From Globodera rostochiensis (Eukaryota > Nematoda > Chromadorea > Rhabditida > Heteroderidae), in assembly GCA_018350325.1 (NCBI GenBank), contig JAEVLN010000013.1, forward strand, positions 992,001-1,056,000: 64,000 nucleotides of DNA, written 5' to 3'. Shown in pieces: positions 23,205 to 34,392 of the stretch. Every line of letters begins with the position of its first letter. Positions within the stretch are counted from its first letter, which is position 1. The translations under genes and the position numbers were made by a program. The notes below the pieces were generated by a model. That model was not told where the DNA came from, ran no database searches, and was given only the letters and a program-made list of their open reading frames with translations.

Positions 23205-24622
23205 ATTCTGGCCCGTGACGAGTTGGTGATCAGCGAAGAAATTGCAATTTGGAATGCCGTAAATTTATAAAAAATAATAAAACAAATTAAATTATTTTAA
23301 TTTGTTTTTAATTAGGCACTTTGCTGGGCGGAAGAAAAATACCGTCAAAATGGGAAAGAGCCTTCGGCGGAAAACAGACGCACAATTCTCGGCCCGGCAC
23401 TTTTCAAAATTCGTTTTCCCCTCATTCCTCAGAAGGATTTTACTGAGAATATTGGTATCACTCTTTGGATTGGCAGTTTGAATTTTAAAATGCCAATCTA
23501 CCTAATTTATTTTCATAGTTCCGACTCCAAAATCTGGTTAAATTTTGCTTTTGACAGTTCCATCCGGAGTGTTGTCACGGGACGAGATTATTAGCGTTTA
23601 TGTGTACCATTCTCATCCAAACGCTGCTCTGCCCGAGCTTTACCAGCTGCAATTCCCAAATAATGGGCGTGCTTTCACAACAGGTGGCCTAAACCGACAA
23701 AAAACCTCGGGCCTCACGCTCTCTGAGCCCGATCGATTGATTGTCCAACTTACTGGAAATAATTCGGGTAAAGATTTTCTGTTAAAGCAGGGGTGCCAAT
23801 CAGAAATGTACTGATTTCAGCTCGGCGTACTGATTTGTACTGATTTTCAGGATAATTTGAATTTTTAGACCAATTTTTCTTACCAAATTGAGTAAAATCA
23901 AAAAAAATTTTCTCGGCGGCGCCTATCGGCACCCGCCGGCCCTTCCCATTCCAATACCGTATTTTTAAAATAAGTTTTAAAAGAATTCACAAAATTTTTG
24001 AATTAACTTCTTTTCAGCGTGGCGCACTGTCCGCGCTGAACGGCCAATTCCAAAAGGGAATTCTGGCACTTTTTACTACGAAGTGGCCATCTTGGAGAAA
24101 GGAAGGTAAGTAAATAAATAAATAGAGCTTTGAAATGCTTTAGAAGCATTTTCCTTTAAAAAAATAAAATGTAGCGGTATTTACATTGGACTTGCGCCGA
24201 AAGAAATGCCTTTGATCGAACGGGTTGGAGTTTACGAAGGCACTTACGCATATGACAGCTGGGGCCAATTTTGGGGTCACGAAGAAGAGGGATGTTCCCA
24301 CAACTTTGGACGTCCTTTCATCGGTGGAACGCCTTCGTTTAGCGTCGGCGACGTCATCGGATGCGGCGTCAATTTGGCGTCTCGCCAAATTATTTACACA
24401 AAAAATGGACAGCGTTTGGGTGAGAAAGGAAAAAAAAATTTAAAATATTTGCAATTTCAATTTTAAATATATTTCCTAGCGTTATTTTAAGAAACTGCCG
24501 GTTTGTTTGTCAATTTTGGCATCGAATTGTTTCCTTGCGTTACGTTGTATGAACCTGGCGACAAAATTGAAGCGAATTTTGGCCCGAATTTCAAATTCAA
24601 AATTGCCGCCGAGGGCATTTAG
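23205..24622 (+). CDS. BACK-SPRY domain protein, 5'-truncated (BTB part not found)
   Basis: Exons: 23205..23258 (start approximate), 23316..23454, 23558..23767, 24018..24105, 24175..24419, 24492..24622; phases agree and it ends in TAG. The first three encode a BACK domain as in BTBD proteins ([12 protein letters not shown], then [30 protein letters not shown] and [17 protein letters not shown]). The last three encode a SPRY domain ([69 protein letters not shown]) very like the expanded cyst-nematode SPRY/SPRYSEC family. BTB-BACK proteins are usually Cul3 substrate adaptors, with SPRY as the binding face. No BTB domain, start codon or signal peptide is visible upstream, only repeats. It may be a 5'-broken gene, or its first exons may lie farther away. 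Confidence 0.75.
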
Positions 24623-24725
24623 AAAGTGAAAAACGAGGGGATTTATGGGCTTTTGCTTTGGTTGTATCATTTATTTGTTCTTTGTCGATCAAAGCATTTT
24701 ATCAATTCAATTTGTTTTCAAATTT

Positions 24726-25116
24726 GGCGTGGTGCTGACTCGGCTACGGACAACTCGGCTACTGGCGACTTTTTTTTGTTACAACATTTTTCAAACTACT
24801 CTAAATGCTTAGCTTTCTTTTGTAATATTACTCAGCTCAACGAGAGCTTTCGTTTGGTACTAATTACAACTAGCTAGCTTGAGCATAACCAAAGTTAGGA
24901 CAGGAAAGGGCGAATTTATAGGAGATGAACTGCTTTTCAAGTTCTAACTTTTTTGCAAGCCAACAGAATCAGAAGAAATTACTATCAATCGAAAGCTCTC
25001 GTTGAGCTGAATAATATTACAAAAGAAAGCTAATCATTTTGAGTAGTCTGAAAAAAGTTGTAACAAAAAAATGTCGTCCGTAGCCGAGTTGTCCGTAGCC
25101 GACTTGTCCGGACACG
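24726..25116. mobile_element. foldback (Mutator-like?) element FB4
   Basis: Left arm holds ACTCGGCTACGG and ACAACTCGGCTAC; the right arm is the inverted set (GTCCGTAGCCGAGTTGTCCG, GTAGCCGACTTGTCC). Inner arms mirror over about 100 bp (TTACAACATTTTTCA against the other end; GAGAGCTTTCG against CGAAAGCTCTC). Flanked by the 9-bp duplication TTCAAATTT (24717-24725, 25117-25125). No coding content. Confidence 0.8.
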
Positions 25117-25673
25117 TTCAAATTTATCAATTATTTCAAGAAAAATAATCCAATGGACTTATATCTCTTACGACACCAATTTTCGTTCGGACCTATTTTT
25201 GCTTATGAACCAGGGTTTTGGCATTTTTCCCTAAAATAGTTCCCCAAAATATTAGTTTTTTAGTTACAAATAGTGAGGTTAAAGCGACCTATTCCGTCTA
25301 AAAACATGTTTTTCGTGCATAAACTTCAAAATAAGCAGCAGAAAAAATAAATCAAATAACCGCACCTTAAAGATTAAAAATTGTGCTGAATATGCAACAA
25401 AATAAACAGACAAATAAATGAGAGATGATAAAATGAATTTTGTTTGTCATCTGACCGATCCCCCCCCCCCCCCCGCAGGGTTATAATGAGAGAGAGAACA
25501 AAGGAGGGAGACATGCATGGACATCATCAGATTGGGTAAACAATGAAGAAAGTATGTGTGATTGATCAAACTAAAACGAAACAACTAATTTTAAGAGGTT
25601 AACGGAATTTTTGCTCAAAAAAAGTCTCGGTCATGGTTCTCGACACTTCTCATAGCTTTTACCCGCTTAGATA

Positions 25674-25985
25674 ATGAACAGAAATTCCAGCAATCACCCC
25701 CGGGGGCAACGTGACACACGTCGACTGGACTTGGTACTACAAAGCCGTGCAGCTCAAAGTTGGCATCTCTTTTCCCGGATACATAATCCACGGTCAGAGC
25801 AGATCAAAAAAATTCACAGAGATCGGACAATTGAAACGGAGGACGAACGCATGGGCAAAAATTGGCTGTTTACAGCCAATGCGAACTTTGCCAACATTGA
25901 GGCGCGTGCCATCAAATTCCTTACAATATTTTATGAATTGAAAATTGCTTGTCCAAAGGGGGGCATTACCGGAGGCAAAATTTGA
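25674..25985 (+). CDS. hypothetical ORF in duplicated unit, copy 1
   Basis: 103 aa, no recognised domain. Two overlapping frames are open across the same stretch (one with VDWTWYYKAVQLKVGISFPG, one with GKNWLFTANANFANIEARAI), so either may be coding, or neither. A second copy lies at 27788. No signal peptide. It could be a 3' exon of an unseen gene. Confidence 0.25.
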   Translation: MNRNSSNHPRGQRDTRRLDLVLQSRAAQSWHLFSRIHNPRSEQIKKIHRDRTIETEDERMGKNWLFTANANFANIEARAIKFLTIFYELKIACPKGGITGGKI

Positions 25986-26409
25986 AATAAATTTTGCTTT
26001 TTTTTTCCTCCCATCCCAAAACTTATCGCGTTTTTTGTTCGCTTGCAACTCCGTTTTATTGAGAATTTAAACGAAATTGTTATTTTTTGTTAAACTCACT
26101 GTTTACCGGTCAAATAAAGTTTAGCAAAATGAACTTTTTGGTCTCAAATGATTCTTTTTTGCTCCAAATGATGTTTTTGAGAATTTTCAGCTGCGGGACC
26201 TGGATAAATATGATTGAGTTGTGATGTTTAGGGTTCGGATAATTGGGTTGGGGCCGGGCGGGCTTTTTTCCGGGTAACCCGAAAATGGCCGGGCGGGCTT
26301 TTCCGGGCGAATACCGGGCTTTAGCCCGGACCGAATATTTCCTAGTCGGGCGCCCGTCCGAACCCTAATGTACTTTTTGGAAAAAGGCTTAGGCTTAGGC
26401 TTAGGCTTG

Positions 26410-26700
26410 CAACACACACCCAACCATCAATTTTCAACACTCTTCATTTTTCAACCCATTTTCCGAATACACCCCACATATATGTTGGATTCGGTCATTG
26501 CTCAGTCGGGCAGCAATTCGCAACTCATGGTTTTTTGACACAGTTTAAAAAAAAATCTTTGAACCTGCACAGTTCATTTTCGGGTGAGTGGAGATGGGAT
26601 AGGGGGTGGGTCGCGAGACAGTGGTGTACGTTTGCCTCATCGTACAATTTGCACCGTCCTCCCTCTGCTCTTCGAACCATTTTGGCTACTTTTCTTATCA
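26410..26700. repeat. telomere-associated repeat unit, forward orientation (copy 1)
   Basis: Starts right after three TTAGGC repeats (26387-26409) and runs through CAACACACACCCAACCATC to GTACAATTTGCACCGTCC. The same unit lies inverted next to the long telomere array (39412-39706 and 39725-40023) and again in the second duplicate (28524-28814). Confidence 0.75.
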
Positions 26701-27420
26701 AATGTAGCCGTTTCCACTCTGCACCGTCCCCCCTCTGCACAGTCTATCCTTTGCTATCTTTGAACCTTTTTAGGCTACTTTTCGTTTTAATTTTAACCGT
26801 CATTCCTCTGCACAGTCCCTCCTCTGCACAGTAACTCCCTCTGCACAGTACTCACTCTGCACCGTCCCCCTCTGCTATCTTCGAACCATTTTGGCTAATT
26901 CTTTTCAAATGTAACCGTCCCCCCTCTGCAGAGTACTCCCTCTGCACCGTCCCCCTCTGCAATCTTCGAACCTTTTTTAGATTATCTTTTTAAATATTAC
27001 CGTCACCCCCTCTTTGTTATCTTCGAACTTTTTTGCACCGTCCCCCTCTGCACAGTCCCCACTCTGCACAGTACTCCCTCTGCACCGTCCCCCTCAGCTC
27101 TGTCCCCCTCTGCACAGTTCCCCCTATGCACAGTTCCCCCTCTGCACCGTCCCTCTCTGCGCTCATCGAACCTTTTTTACATTACTTTTCTTTTTAAATT
27201 TTACCGTCACCCCCTCTTTGCTATCTTCGAACTTTTTTACACCGTCCCCTCTCTGCACAGTACTCCCTCTGCACAGTACTCCCTCTGCACCGTCCACCTC
27301 TGCTATCTTCAGTCTTTTTTGCACCGTCCCCTCTCTGCACAGTCCCCCCTCTGCACCGCCCCCCTCTGCACCGTCCCCCCTCTGCACAGTACTCCCTCTG
27401 CACAGTCCCTTGTACATATA
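26700..27420. repeat. CTCTGCACAGT minisatellite
   Basis: Irregular tandem array of pyrimidine-rich units, CCCCCTCTGCACAGT and CCCTCTGCACCGTCC, interspersed with CTTCGAACCTTTTT. It is repeated in the second duplicate (28815-29339 and 34393-34565), where one 20-bp unit is missing. Confidence 0.75.
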
Positions 27421-27787
27421 CCCTGAACCGTTTCTGATTTCAATAAATGCTCGCCACACCGGGACGAGGACCCGGGCAGAGACCATAGTCCATTGGACTA
27501 CGGGTGCCTTAAGTTCACCATGCCAAAAATGAGAGATGATAAAATGAATTTTGTTTGTCATCTGACCGATCCCCCCCCCCCCCCCCCCGCAGGGTTATAA
27601 TGAGAGAGAGAACAAAGGAGGGAGACATGCATGGACATCATCAGATTGGGTAAACAATGAAGAAAGTATGTGTGATTGATCAAACTAAAACGAAACAACT
27701 AATTTTAAGAGGTTAACGGAATTTTTGCTCAAAAAAAGTCTCGGTCATGGTTCTCGACACTTCTCATAGCTTTTACCCGCTTAGATA

Positions 27788-28099
27788 ATGAACAGAAATT
27801 CCAGCAATCACCCCCGGGGGCAACGTGACACACGTCGACTGGACTTGGTACTACAAAGCCGTGCAGCTCAAAGTTGGCATCTCTTTTCCCGGATACATAA
27901 TCCACGGTCAGAGCAGATCAAAAAAATTCACAGAGATCGGACAATTGAAACGGAGGACGAACCCATGGGCAAAAATTGGCTGTTTACAGCCAATGCGAAC
28001 TTTGCCAACATTGAGGCGCGTGCCATCAAATTCCTTACAATATTTTATGAATTGAAAATTGCTTGTCCAAAGGGGGGCATTACCGGAGGCAAAATTTGA
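27788..28099 (+). CDS. hypothetical ORF in duplicated unit, copy 2
   Basis: Differs from copy 1 by one visible amino-acid change (DERMG to DEPMG). No recognised domain, no splice or promoter support. It is kept because it is identical otherwise and open in both copies. Confidence 0.25.
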   Translation: MNRNSSNHPRGQRDTRRLDLVLQSRAAQSWHLFSRIHNPRSEQIKKIHRDRTIETEDEPMGKNWLFTANANFANIEARAIKFLTIFYELKIACPKGGITGGKI

Positions 28100-29339
28100 A
28101 ATAAATTTTGCTTTTTTTTTCCTCCCATCCCAAAACTTATCGCGTTTTTTGTTCGCTTGCAACTCCGTTTTATTGAGAATTTAAACGAAATTGTTATTTT
28201 TTGTTAAACTCACTGTTTACCGGTCAAATAAAGTTTAGCAAAATGAACTTTTTGGTCTCAAATGATTCTTTTTTGCTCCAAATGATGTTTTTGAGAATTT
28301 TCAGCTGCGGGACCTGGATAAATATGATTGAGTTGTGATGTTTAGGGTTCGGATAATTGGGTTGGGGCCGGGCGGGCTTTTTTCCGGGTAACCCGAAAAT
28401 GGCCGGGCGGGCTTTTCCGGGCGAATACCGGGCTTTAGCCCGGACCGAATATTTCCTAGTCGGGCGCCCGTCCGAACCCTAATGTACTTTTTGGAAAAAA
28501 GCTTAGGCTTAGGCTTAGGCTTGCAACACACACCCAACCATCAATTTTCAACACTCTTCATTTTTCAACCCATTTTCCGAATACACCCCACATATATGTT
28601 GGATTCGGTCATTGCTCAGTCGGGCAGCAATTCGCAACTCATGGTTTTTTGACACAGTTTAAAAAAAAATCTTTGAACCTGCACAGTTCATTTTCGGGTG
28701 AGTGGAGATGGGATAGGGGGTGGGTCGCGAGACAGTGGTGTACGTTTGCCTCATCGTACAATTTGCACCGTCCTCCCTCTGCTCTTCGAACCATTTTGGC
28801 TACTTTTCTTATCAAATGTAGCCGTTTCCACTCTGCACCGTCCCCCCTCTGCACAGTCTATCCTTTGCTATCTTTGAACCTTTTTAGGCTACTTTTCGTT
28901 TTAATTTTAACCGTCATTCCTCTGCACAGTCCCTCCTCTGCACAGTAACTCCCTCTGCACAGTACTCACTCTGCACCGTCCCCCTCTGCTATCTTCGAAC
29001 CATTTTGGCTAATTCTTTTCAAATGTAACCGTCCCCCCTCTGCAGAGTACTCCCTCTGCACCGTCCCCCTCTGCAATCTTCGAACCTTTTTTAGATTATC
29101 TTTTTAAATATTACCGTCACCCCCTCTTTGTTATCTTCGAACTTTTTTGCACCGTCCCCCTCTGCACAGTCCCCACTCTGCACAGTACTCCCTCTGCACC
29201 GTCCCCCTCAGCTCTGTCCCCCTCTGCACAGTTCCCCCTATGCACAGTTCCCCCTCTGCACCGTCCCTCTCTGCGCTCATCGAACCTTTTTTACATTACT
29301 TTTCTTTTTAAATTTTACCGTCACCCCCTCTTTGCTATC

Positions 29340-29593
29340 TGTTACGACCCAAAGTCCGAATTACGACCCAAAGTCCGAATTGAAAGGAATATTTATTCGG
29401 AGAGGAAATGAGGGATCGAACAAAGATGGGAATATTGATTGGGTCAAGTTGGGTGCAAACAAATATGTGAAAGGAATGAAGTGAGCGAGGATGGGGGAAA
29501 GGGACGCTATTTTATGGGCGGTCAATTGGTCAATGATCATTGGCGGGAAATGATAAAACATTACGCCAATTCAAATATCTTTCCTCCCGAACA
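29340..29593 (-). repeat. 3' LTR of the gypsy element
   Basis: 254 bp, identical by eye to the copy at 34139-34392. It carries an internal direct repeat TTACGACCCAAAGTCCGAA, twice, at one edge. Confidence 0.92.
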
Positions 29594-29621
29594 CCTCCCC
29601 TTTTAAAAGGTTCGGTATTCC

Positions 29622-32600
29622 TCAGTGTCCTGGGGAGAAGCGGGCCGGCGGACGTCGGTTTCTTTGGGGACGTCCGGGGCGTTCAATCACCGGGGCCGCT
29701 GGAACGACAGCGCCATTGTTCGGCTCGACCGGTGGCGCAGGGGACGCAATCGGGGCGGCTTCCTCCATCGGTGGGTCGGCCAACTCGCCAAGATTTTGGT
29801 CCTCCGCCGGGAGTAGTGCCAGTCCGAACGCGTCGTTGAACACGTCCAACGGGTCTTCTTCTTTGTTGTCCGCGGTTCGGTCCCACAGTTGATTGGCGTG
29901 GAATCGCCCGAGTTTTCCGTCCTGAAACCTTACCTCATACATCACTCCCTTTCGTGAGACGATGTGGCCGGCTCGCCAGGGTTGGGACAATCGGTGTCGC
30001 GCGAAGACTTTCGCGTCCACGTCAAAGGACCGTGGTTTCGCCCCATGGCGGCGATTGAACCTTTTCTCCATTTCTTCATCTCGGACAACGATTGGACGGC
30101 GCTTTGGCCGCAACAGATCGAACGTTGTCCGGAATTTCCGCTGCAGGAACATTTCGGCAGGACTCTTACCTTCCGGTAGTGAGTCGTTCGGCGTGATTCG
30201 GTACGTGGTCAAAAAGGTGTCCAACCTGTTGACTACCTCCTCCCCTTTTAATTTTCGACATGTCTGTTTGAACGTGTCGACAAACCTTTCGGCTTGTCCG
30301 TTCGACATCGGATTGTAGGGGGCCGAACACAGATGCGTGATTCCGTTCTGCGTGGTAAATTCTTTAAATTCTTTCGACGTGAACTGCGTCCCATTGTCGG
30401 TCACCAATGTCTCCGGCAGCCCATGTCGTGAGCAGAGATACCGCAGTTTGTCGATCGTCGCTGCAGAACCGGTGGACTTCATTTCAAACACTTCAGGCCA
30501 TTTGGAGTATGAGTCGATGAATAGGAGGTACATCTTTCCGAAGAAAGGGCCTGCGTAGTCCATGTGCACTCGTTTCCAGGGTCCATCTGACTTCGGCCAA
30601 GATTGCAGAAGCGTTTTCACCGGTGCCTTTGCCTCTGAGGCACAAGGGGTACAGGATCGGACAAGATCCTCAATTTGTTGGTCCATTCCCGGCCAGTATA
30701 CGTACTGCCGCGCGAGGTTTTTCATGCGCCGGGTGCCCGGGTGCCCCTCATGCAATTGCTGCAAAACTTCCTTCTGAAGTGCCGCGGGGATGACGACCCG
30801 ATCAGCATACATTAAACATCGATTTTCGATGGACAGCGCCACTCGCCTTCGGTGGAATGGGACAATGTCTTTCGACATTTCCTTGGTGTTGGGCCATTGA
30901 GTCCGAATAAACTTCATCACATTTTGGAATGTCTGGTCCTGCTCTACGGCCTTGACCAATTCCTCTGAAGTTACTGGAAATTGCTTTATCACAGCATTCA
31001 GTGTTTCCAGATCGGCACTCTCGACGATAGTGGCCACAATGTATTCGTCTTCTGGCGTTGGAGTCTTAGCAATTAGTCGGGAAAGCGCATCGGCTTGTCC
31101 GAACTCCAACGTCCGCTGGTACTCGATTTCAAAATCGTACCCCAGAAGAGTGATTGCCCATCGTTGCAAACGATTGGCAGTGCACGGCTTAATTCCTTTC
31201 TTGTTGCTGAAAATGGTCAGCAATGGCTTGTGGTCCGTCTGAAGAATAAAGTGTCTCCCGAAGAGATACTTGTGAAATTTCTGAACGGCAAACACCAAAG
31301 CCAATCCCTCTTTTTCAATTTGCGCATAGTTCTTCTGCGCTGGGGACAAGGAATGCGATGCATGAGCGATGGCTCTCAGACGGCCATCTTCAAAGCGGTG
31401 TGAAATTACCGCGCCGATCCCGTGCTCGGACGCGTCGGCGGACACTATGATTTCCTTCAATGGGTCATAGTGCGTAAGCAAGCGGTCTGATTGGAGAATT
31501 CGGATGACCTTTTCGAAGGCCTCCTGGCACTCTTTCGACCACTCCCAGACCGACTCTTGCTTGAGCAGGTTGTCCAACGGTTGGCGGATGAATCGCATGT
31601 TCTTCACGAACTGCTGATAGTGATTGATCATCCCCAGAAACGAACGAAGTGTGGACAAATTTGTCGGAACAGGCATCTCAGCAATCGCCTGAACCTTTGC
31701 TGGATCCGGCCTTCTCCCGTCCTTGTCGACTATGAAGCCCAGATACTTGATCTGCTTCTGGAAGAAGGAGCATTTTTCTGCTTTAACCCGGAATCCGAAA
31801 TTTGCAATTCGCGCGAAGACCATTTCCAGGTGCTTCGTGTGCTCTTCTGGCGATCGGCTTACAACGATCACATCATCCAGATATGCAACTGCGAATGCGC
31901 AACCAGCTAACATTGAATCCATGATGGATTGGAAAATTCCCGGAGCGGACTTCACTCCGAATGGCAACCGCTGGTACTGAAAGTTACCCCGGTGCGTTGC
32001 AATGGTGCACATTTCTTTGGAACTGTCGTCCAAATCGATTTGTAGATACGCATCGCGCAGATCGATTTGAGAAAATATGCGTCCTCCATTCAGCGTTGCA
32101 AAAATATCCTCGGGAATGGGTAGGGGATGCTGGTGCAGAAGCAACGCGTTGTTCAAACCGGTGGAAAAATCAGCACATACGCGTGTTGATCCGTTGGCCT
32201 TCTTGACGACCACAATAGGTGCGGCCCAACGGGAGTGTTCCACCGGACGGATGACTTTCATGGCTTGGAGGCGGTCCAATTCTGCATCCACAACCAATTT
32301 TGTGTTGTATGGCGCGGGACGTGGTCGGCAATATACTGGTGTTGCATCAGCCTTCAGTGTAAGAGTGGCCTTTGCCTTCGTGCAATGGCCTAATCCGGTG
32401 CAGAAAACGTCAGGGAACTTTGCCTTTAGTCCCGTCAGACTTTTCTCTTCCGATGCTTCCTTTTTGACCGTGTTCAGCTGTAATGCCGTTGCCACCTTCT
32501 TCCGCGCGTCATCCAAAAGTCCAAACGCGTCCAGCATTTCAATCCCTAACAAATTCAATGATCCCTTTTTGGAAACATAGAATTGTCCCCTTTTTGCAGT

Positions 32601-33764
32601 TCCGCCAAATTTGAAAGTTGCCTCTCCTCTTCCGAGAAGCTTGCAGCTGGTTCCATCGTGATATTTTGCCTGCTCATTACAGCGGCTTAACCGAGGGGTT
32701 CCAATCAGACAGTGCGTCTCTTCGTTGAGCACTGTAACCTCGGCGCCTGAGTCAAGCAGAAAATTGACATCACTTCCATTCACAGACACCGGAACTTCAA
32801 TGAGCTTTGTCGGTTGGTTCAGCACGTTCACCAGTACTCCTCCCATCCGGAGAGTACAAGCTCTTTTTCCCTTGTTCTTGCTCCCTTTGTTTCTGTTGAG
32901 CCACTCCTGGTGTCGTGCGCATTGCGCCTCCACATGTCCAACTTTATTGCACTTCCGGCAAACCGTTTTGGTGTGCGGACATTCGACGGGAGGGTGGGAA
33001 CTCTTTCCACAGCGCCAGCAGACCCGTTGAGTCGGGCTCTGTGTTGCACTTCCTTTTTGCACGGGGAAAGGTTTTCGCCTCACCGCAAAAAGATTTTTCG
33101 AAGATGCAGGCTGCTCAATTACTTTTGCTTCCGCAATGGTCGATTGATACATTTGGAGGTCCTCGACAACTCCATCGTATTTGACCCGGTCACCGTCTGC
33201 AGCTAGTTTCGACAAAATTCGCTTTCGTAGCTCGGCCTCCTTCGGTGCTTTCAATGCCGTCAGCAGCATTAAGCACGAGAACTGTTCCTCGTTGAGTTTT
33301 CGGAACTCGAAGTCCCGCAGCAGTCGTTTGTGCCGATTGATGAAAGCACGGAAGTTCTCGTCTTCGTTTCGCGATGCGCGAAGGCATTCATATCGGTCAA
33401 TCCAAATCGATTGAGGCCTGCCGAATGCAGCTTTGAGATGCTCTTCTGTCTTTGCGAAGGTGAACTCCGTCACTTTTTTCGGCAAGCACGATTTGCTGTA
33501 CTGCCCGAAGGCGGCTTCACTCAGCTTTGTCATTAAAAGTTTGACCTTTTTGTCATCAGCCAATTGCGGTGCGGCACAATCGAGCGCGAAATTGAAGCGT
33601 TCTAGCCAGTCGGCAATACTTCTGTCTTCGGCTGGCTCAAAGCATTCAACGTTTGGAAGCGATGGTAGCGGTTGAACCGATGCAATGGGTGGAACATTTT
33701 GCTGTTGGTTCGTCAACATTTGCTGAAGAACTTGAGTCAGCTGCTGCATGATCGCGTCTGTCAT
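29622..33764 (-). CDS. gypsy Gag-Pol polyprotein
   Basis: 1,380 aa in one frame. Order along the protein: Gln-rich start and Gag-like region (about 1-240); two CCHC knuckles (CWRCGKSSHPPVEC near 246, CRKCNKVGHVEAQC near 268); aspartic protease with LLDSGAEVTVL near 336; reverse transcriptase with AYLDDVIVV near 627; RNase H with VSADASEHGIG near 773; integrase with a His-Cys zinc-binding start (HEGHPGTRRMKN near 1005) and DDE residues in HMDYAGPF (about 1068), VTDNGTQF (about 1121) and NGQAERF (about 1156); then a basic, Pro-rich tail. These convert element RNA to cDNA and insert it. No stops or frameshifts, and no envelope gene. Gag and Pol share one frame, so no frameshift site is needed. 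Start: first Met of the frame, about 370 bp inside the 5' LTR. Confidence 0.93.
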   Translation of the reverse strand: MTDAIMQQLTQVLQQMLTNQQQNVPPIASVQPLPSLPNVECFEPAEDRSIADWLERFNFALDCAAPQLADDKKVKLLMTKLSEAAFGQYSKSCLPKKVTEFTFAKTEEHLKAAFGRPQSIWIDRYECLRASRNEDENFRAFINRHKRLLRDFEFRKLNEEQFSCLMLLTALKAPKEAELRKRILSKLAADGDRVKYDGVVEDLQMYQSTIAEAKVIEQPASSKNLFAVRRKPFPVQKGSATQSPTQRVCWRCGKSSHPPVECPHTKTVCRKCNKVGHVEAQCARHQEWLNRNKGSKNKGKRACTLRMGGVLVNVLNQPTKLIEVPVSVNGSDVNFLLDSGAEVTVLNEETHCLIGTPRLSRCNEQAKYHDGTSCKLLGRGEATFKFGGTAKRGQFYVSKKGSLNLLGIEMLDAFGLLDDARKKVATALQLNTVKKEASEEKSLTGLKAKFPDVFCTGLGHCTKAKATLTLKADATPVYCRPRPAPYNTKLVVDAELDRLQAMKVIRPVEHSRWAAPIVVVKKANGSTRVCADFSTGLNNALLLHQHPLPIPEDIFATLNGGRIFSQIDLRDAYLQIDLDDSSKEMCTIATHRGNFQYQRLPFGVKSAPGIFQSIMDSMLAGCAFAVAYLDDVIVVSRSPEEHTKHLEMVFARIANFGFRVKAEKCSFFQKQIKYLGFIVDKDGRRPDPAKVQAIAEMPVPTNLSTLRSFLGMINHYQQFVKNMRFIRQPLDNLLKQESVWEWSKECQEAFEKVIRILQSDRLLTHYDPLKEIIVSADASEHGIGAVISHRFEDGRLRAIAHASHSLSPAQKNYAQIEKEGLALVFAVQKFHKYLFGRHFILQTDHKPLLTIFSNKKGIKPCTANRLQRWAITLLGYDFEIEYQRTLEFGQADALSRLIAKTPTPEDEYIVATIVESADLETLNAVIKQFPVTSEELVKAVEQDQTFQNVMKFIRTQWPNTKEMSKDIVPFHRRRVALSIENRCLMYADRVVIPAALQKEVLQQLHEGHPGTRRMKNLARQYVYWPGMDQQIEDLVRSCTPCASEAKAPVKTLLQSWPKSDGPWKRVHMDYAGPFFGKMYLLFIDSYSKWPEVFEMKSTGSAATIDKLRYLCSRHGLPETLVTDNGTQFTSKEFKEFTTQNGITHLCSAPYNPMSNGQAERFVDTFKQTCRKLKGEEVVNRLDTFLTTYRITPNDSLPEGKSPAEMFLQRKFRTTFDLLRPKRRPIVVRDEEMEKRFNRRHGAKPRSFDVDAKVFARHRLSQPWRAGHIVSRKGVMYEVRFQDGKLGRFHANQLWDRTADNKEEDPLDVFNDAFGLALLPAEDQNLGELADPPMEEAAPIASPAPPVEPNNGAVVPAAPVIERPGRPQRNRRPPARFSPGH

Positions 33765-34138
33765 CGCGATTCAAATCCGACTCCGATTTTGTAGAATGAA
33801 CCACACCAAGTGGACTTTCTTCCCTCCTGGGGAGTACTCGTTTTCTGTCGTTCACCACTTTGTTAGCAGCGCCTAGCTTACTAACCAGTGGGTTGCGCGT
33901 GGTTGACCTGTTTTGTGTCGCCTGGACAGCAAAACAGAAGCGCGATTTCTTCTAACAAGTGCTTCAAGCGATCTTGCTAGGGATGGACAGTTGTGGTAGC
34001 GCCAAGCTTTCCACAAATTTACAAAATCCAAAGTTTGTGTGGTTGTGTCGAATTTGTTGTTCGCTGTCTGGAACAATCAGAAACAATTGAACACAACTTA
34101 CTTTATTCGCAGTTCGAATGCTGCAAGGCGTCGCCAAT

Positions 34139-34392
34139 TGTTACGACCCAAAGTCCGAATTACGACCCAAAGTCCGAATTGAAAGGAATATTTATTCGGA
34201 GAGGAAATGAGGGATCGAACAAAGATGGGAATATTGATTGGGTCAAGTTGGGTGCAAACAAATATGTGAAAGGAATGAAGTGAGCGAGGATGGGGGAAAG
34301 GGACGCTATTTTATGGGCGGTCAATTGGTCAATGATCATTGGCGGGAAATGATAAAACATTACGCCAATTCAAATATCTTTCCTCCCGAACA
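34139..34392 (-). repeat. 5' LTR of the gypsy element
   Basis: 254 bp, no differences seen from the 3' LTR. The promoter of the element should lie here, reading leftward. Confidence 0.92.

Larger units (their letters stand above)
25417..27530. repeat. tandem duplication, copy 1 (2,114 bp)
   Basis: Equivalent positions are 2,114 bp apart in the two copies. By eye only a few single-base differences (a G-to-C change at 25850 against 27964, A/G in GGAAAAAGGCTT) and small length changes in homopolymers separate them. The unit holds a poly-C tract, a short open frame (about 25674-25985), a GC-rich patch (26240-26370), a TTAGGC triplet (26387-26409), a telomere-associated unit and a CTCTGCACAGT-type minisatellite. 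Confidence 0.85.
29340..34392 (-). mobile_element. intact Ty3/gypsy LTR retrotransposon
   Basis: 5,053 bp, minus orientation. The LTRs start TGTTACGACC and end CCCGAACA as read on the plus strand, and are flanked by the 5-bp duplication CTATC. The primer-binding site follows the 5' LTR after 2 nt (TGGCGACGCC on the minus strand) and the polypurine tract AAAAGGGGAGG abuts the 3' LTR. A single uninterrupted gag-pol frame lies inside. Everything needed for mobility seems present. Confidence 0.93.
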
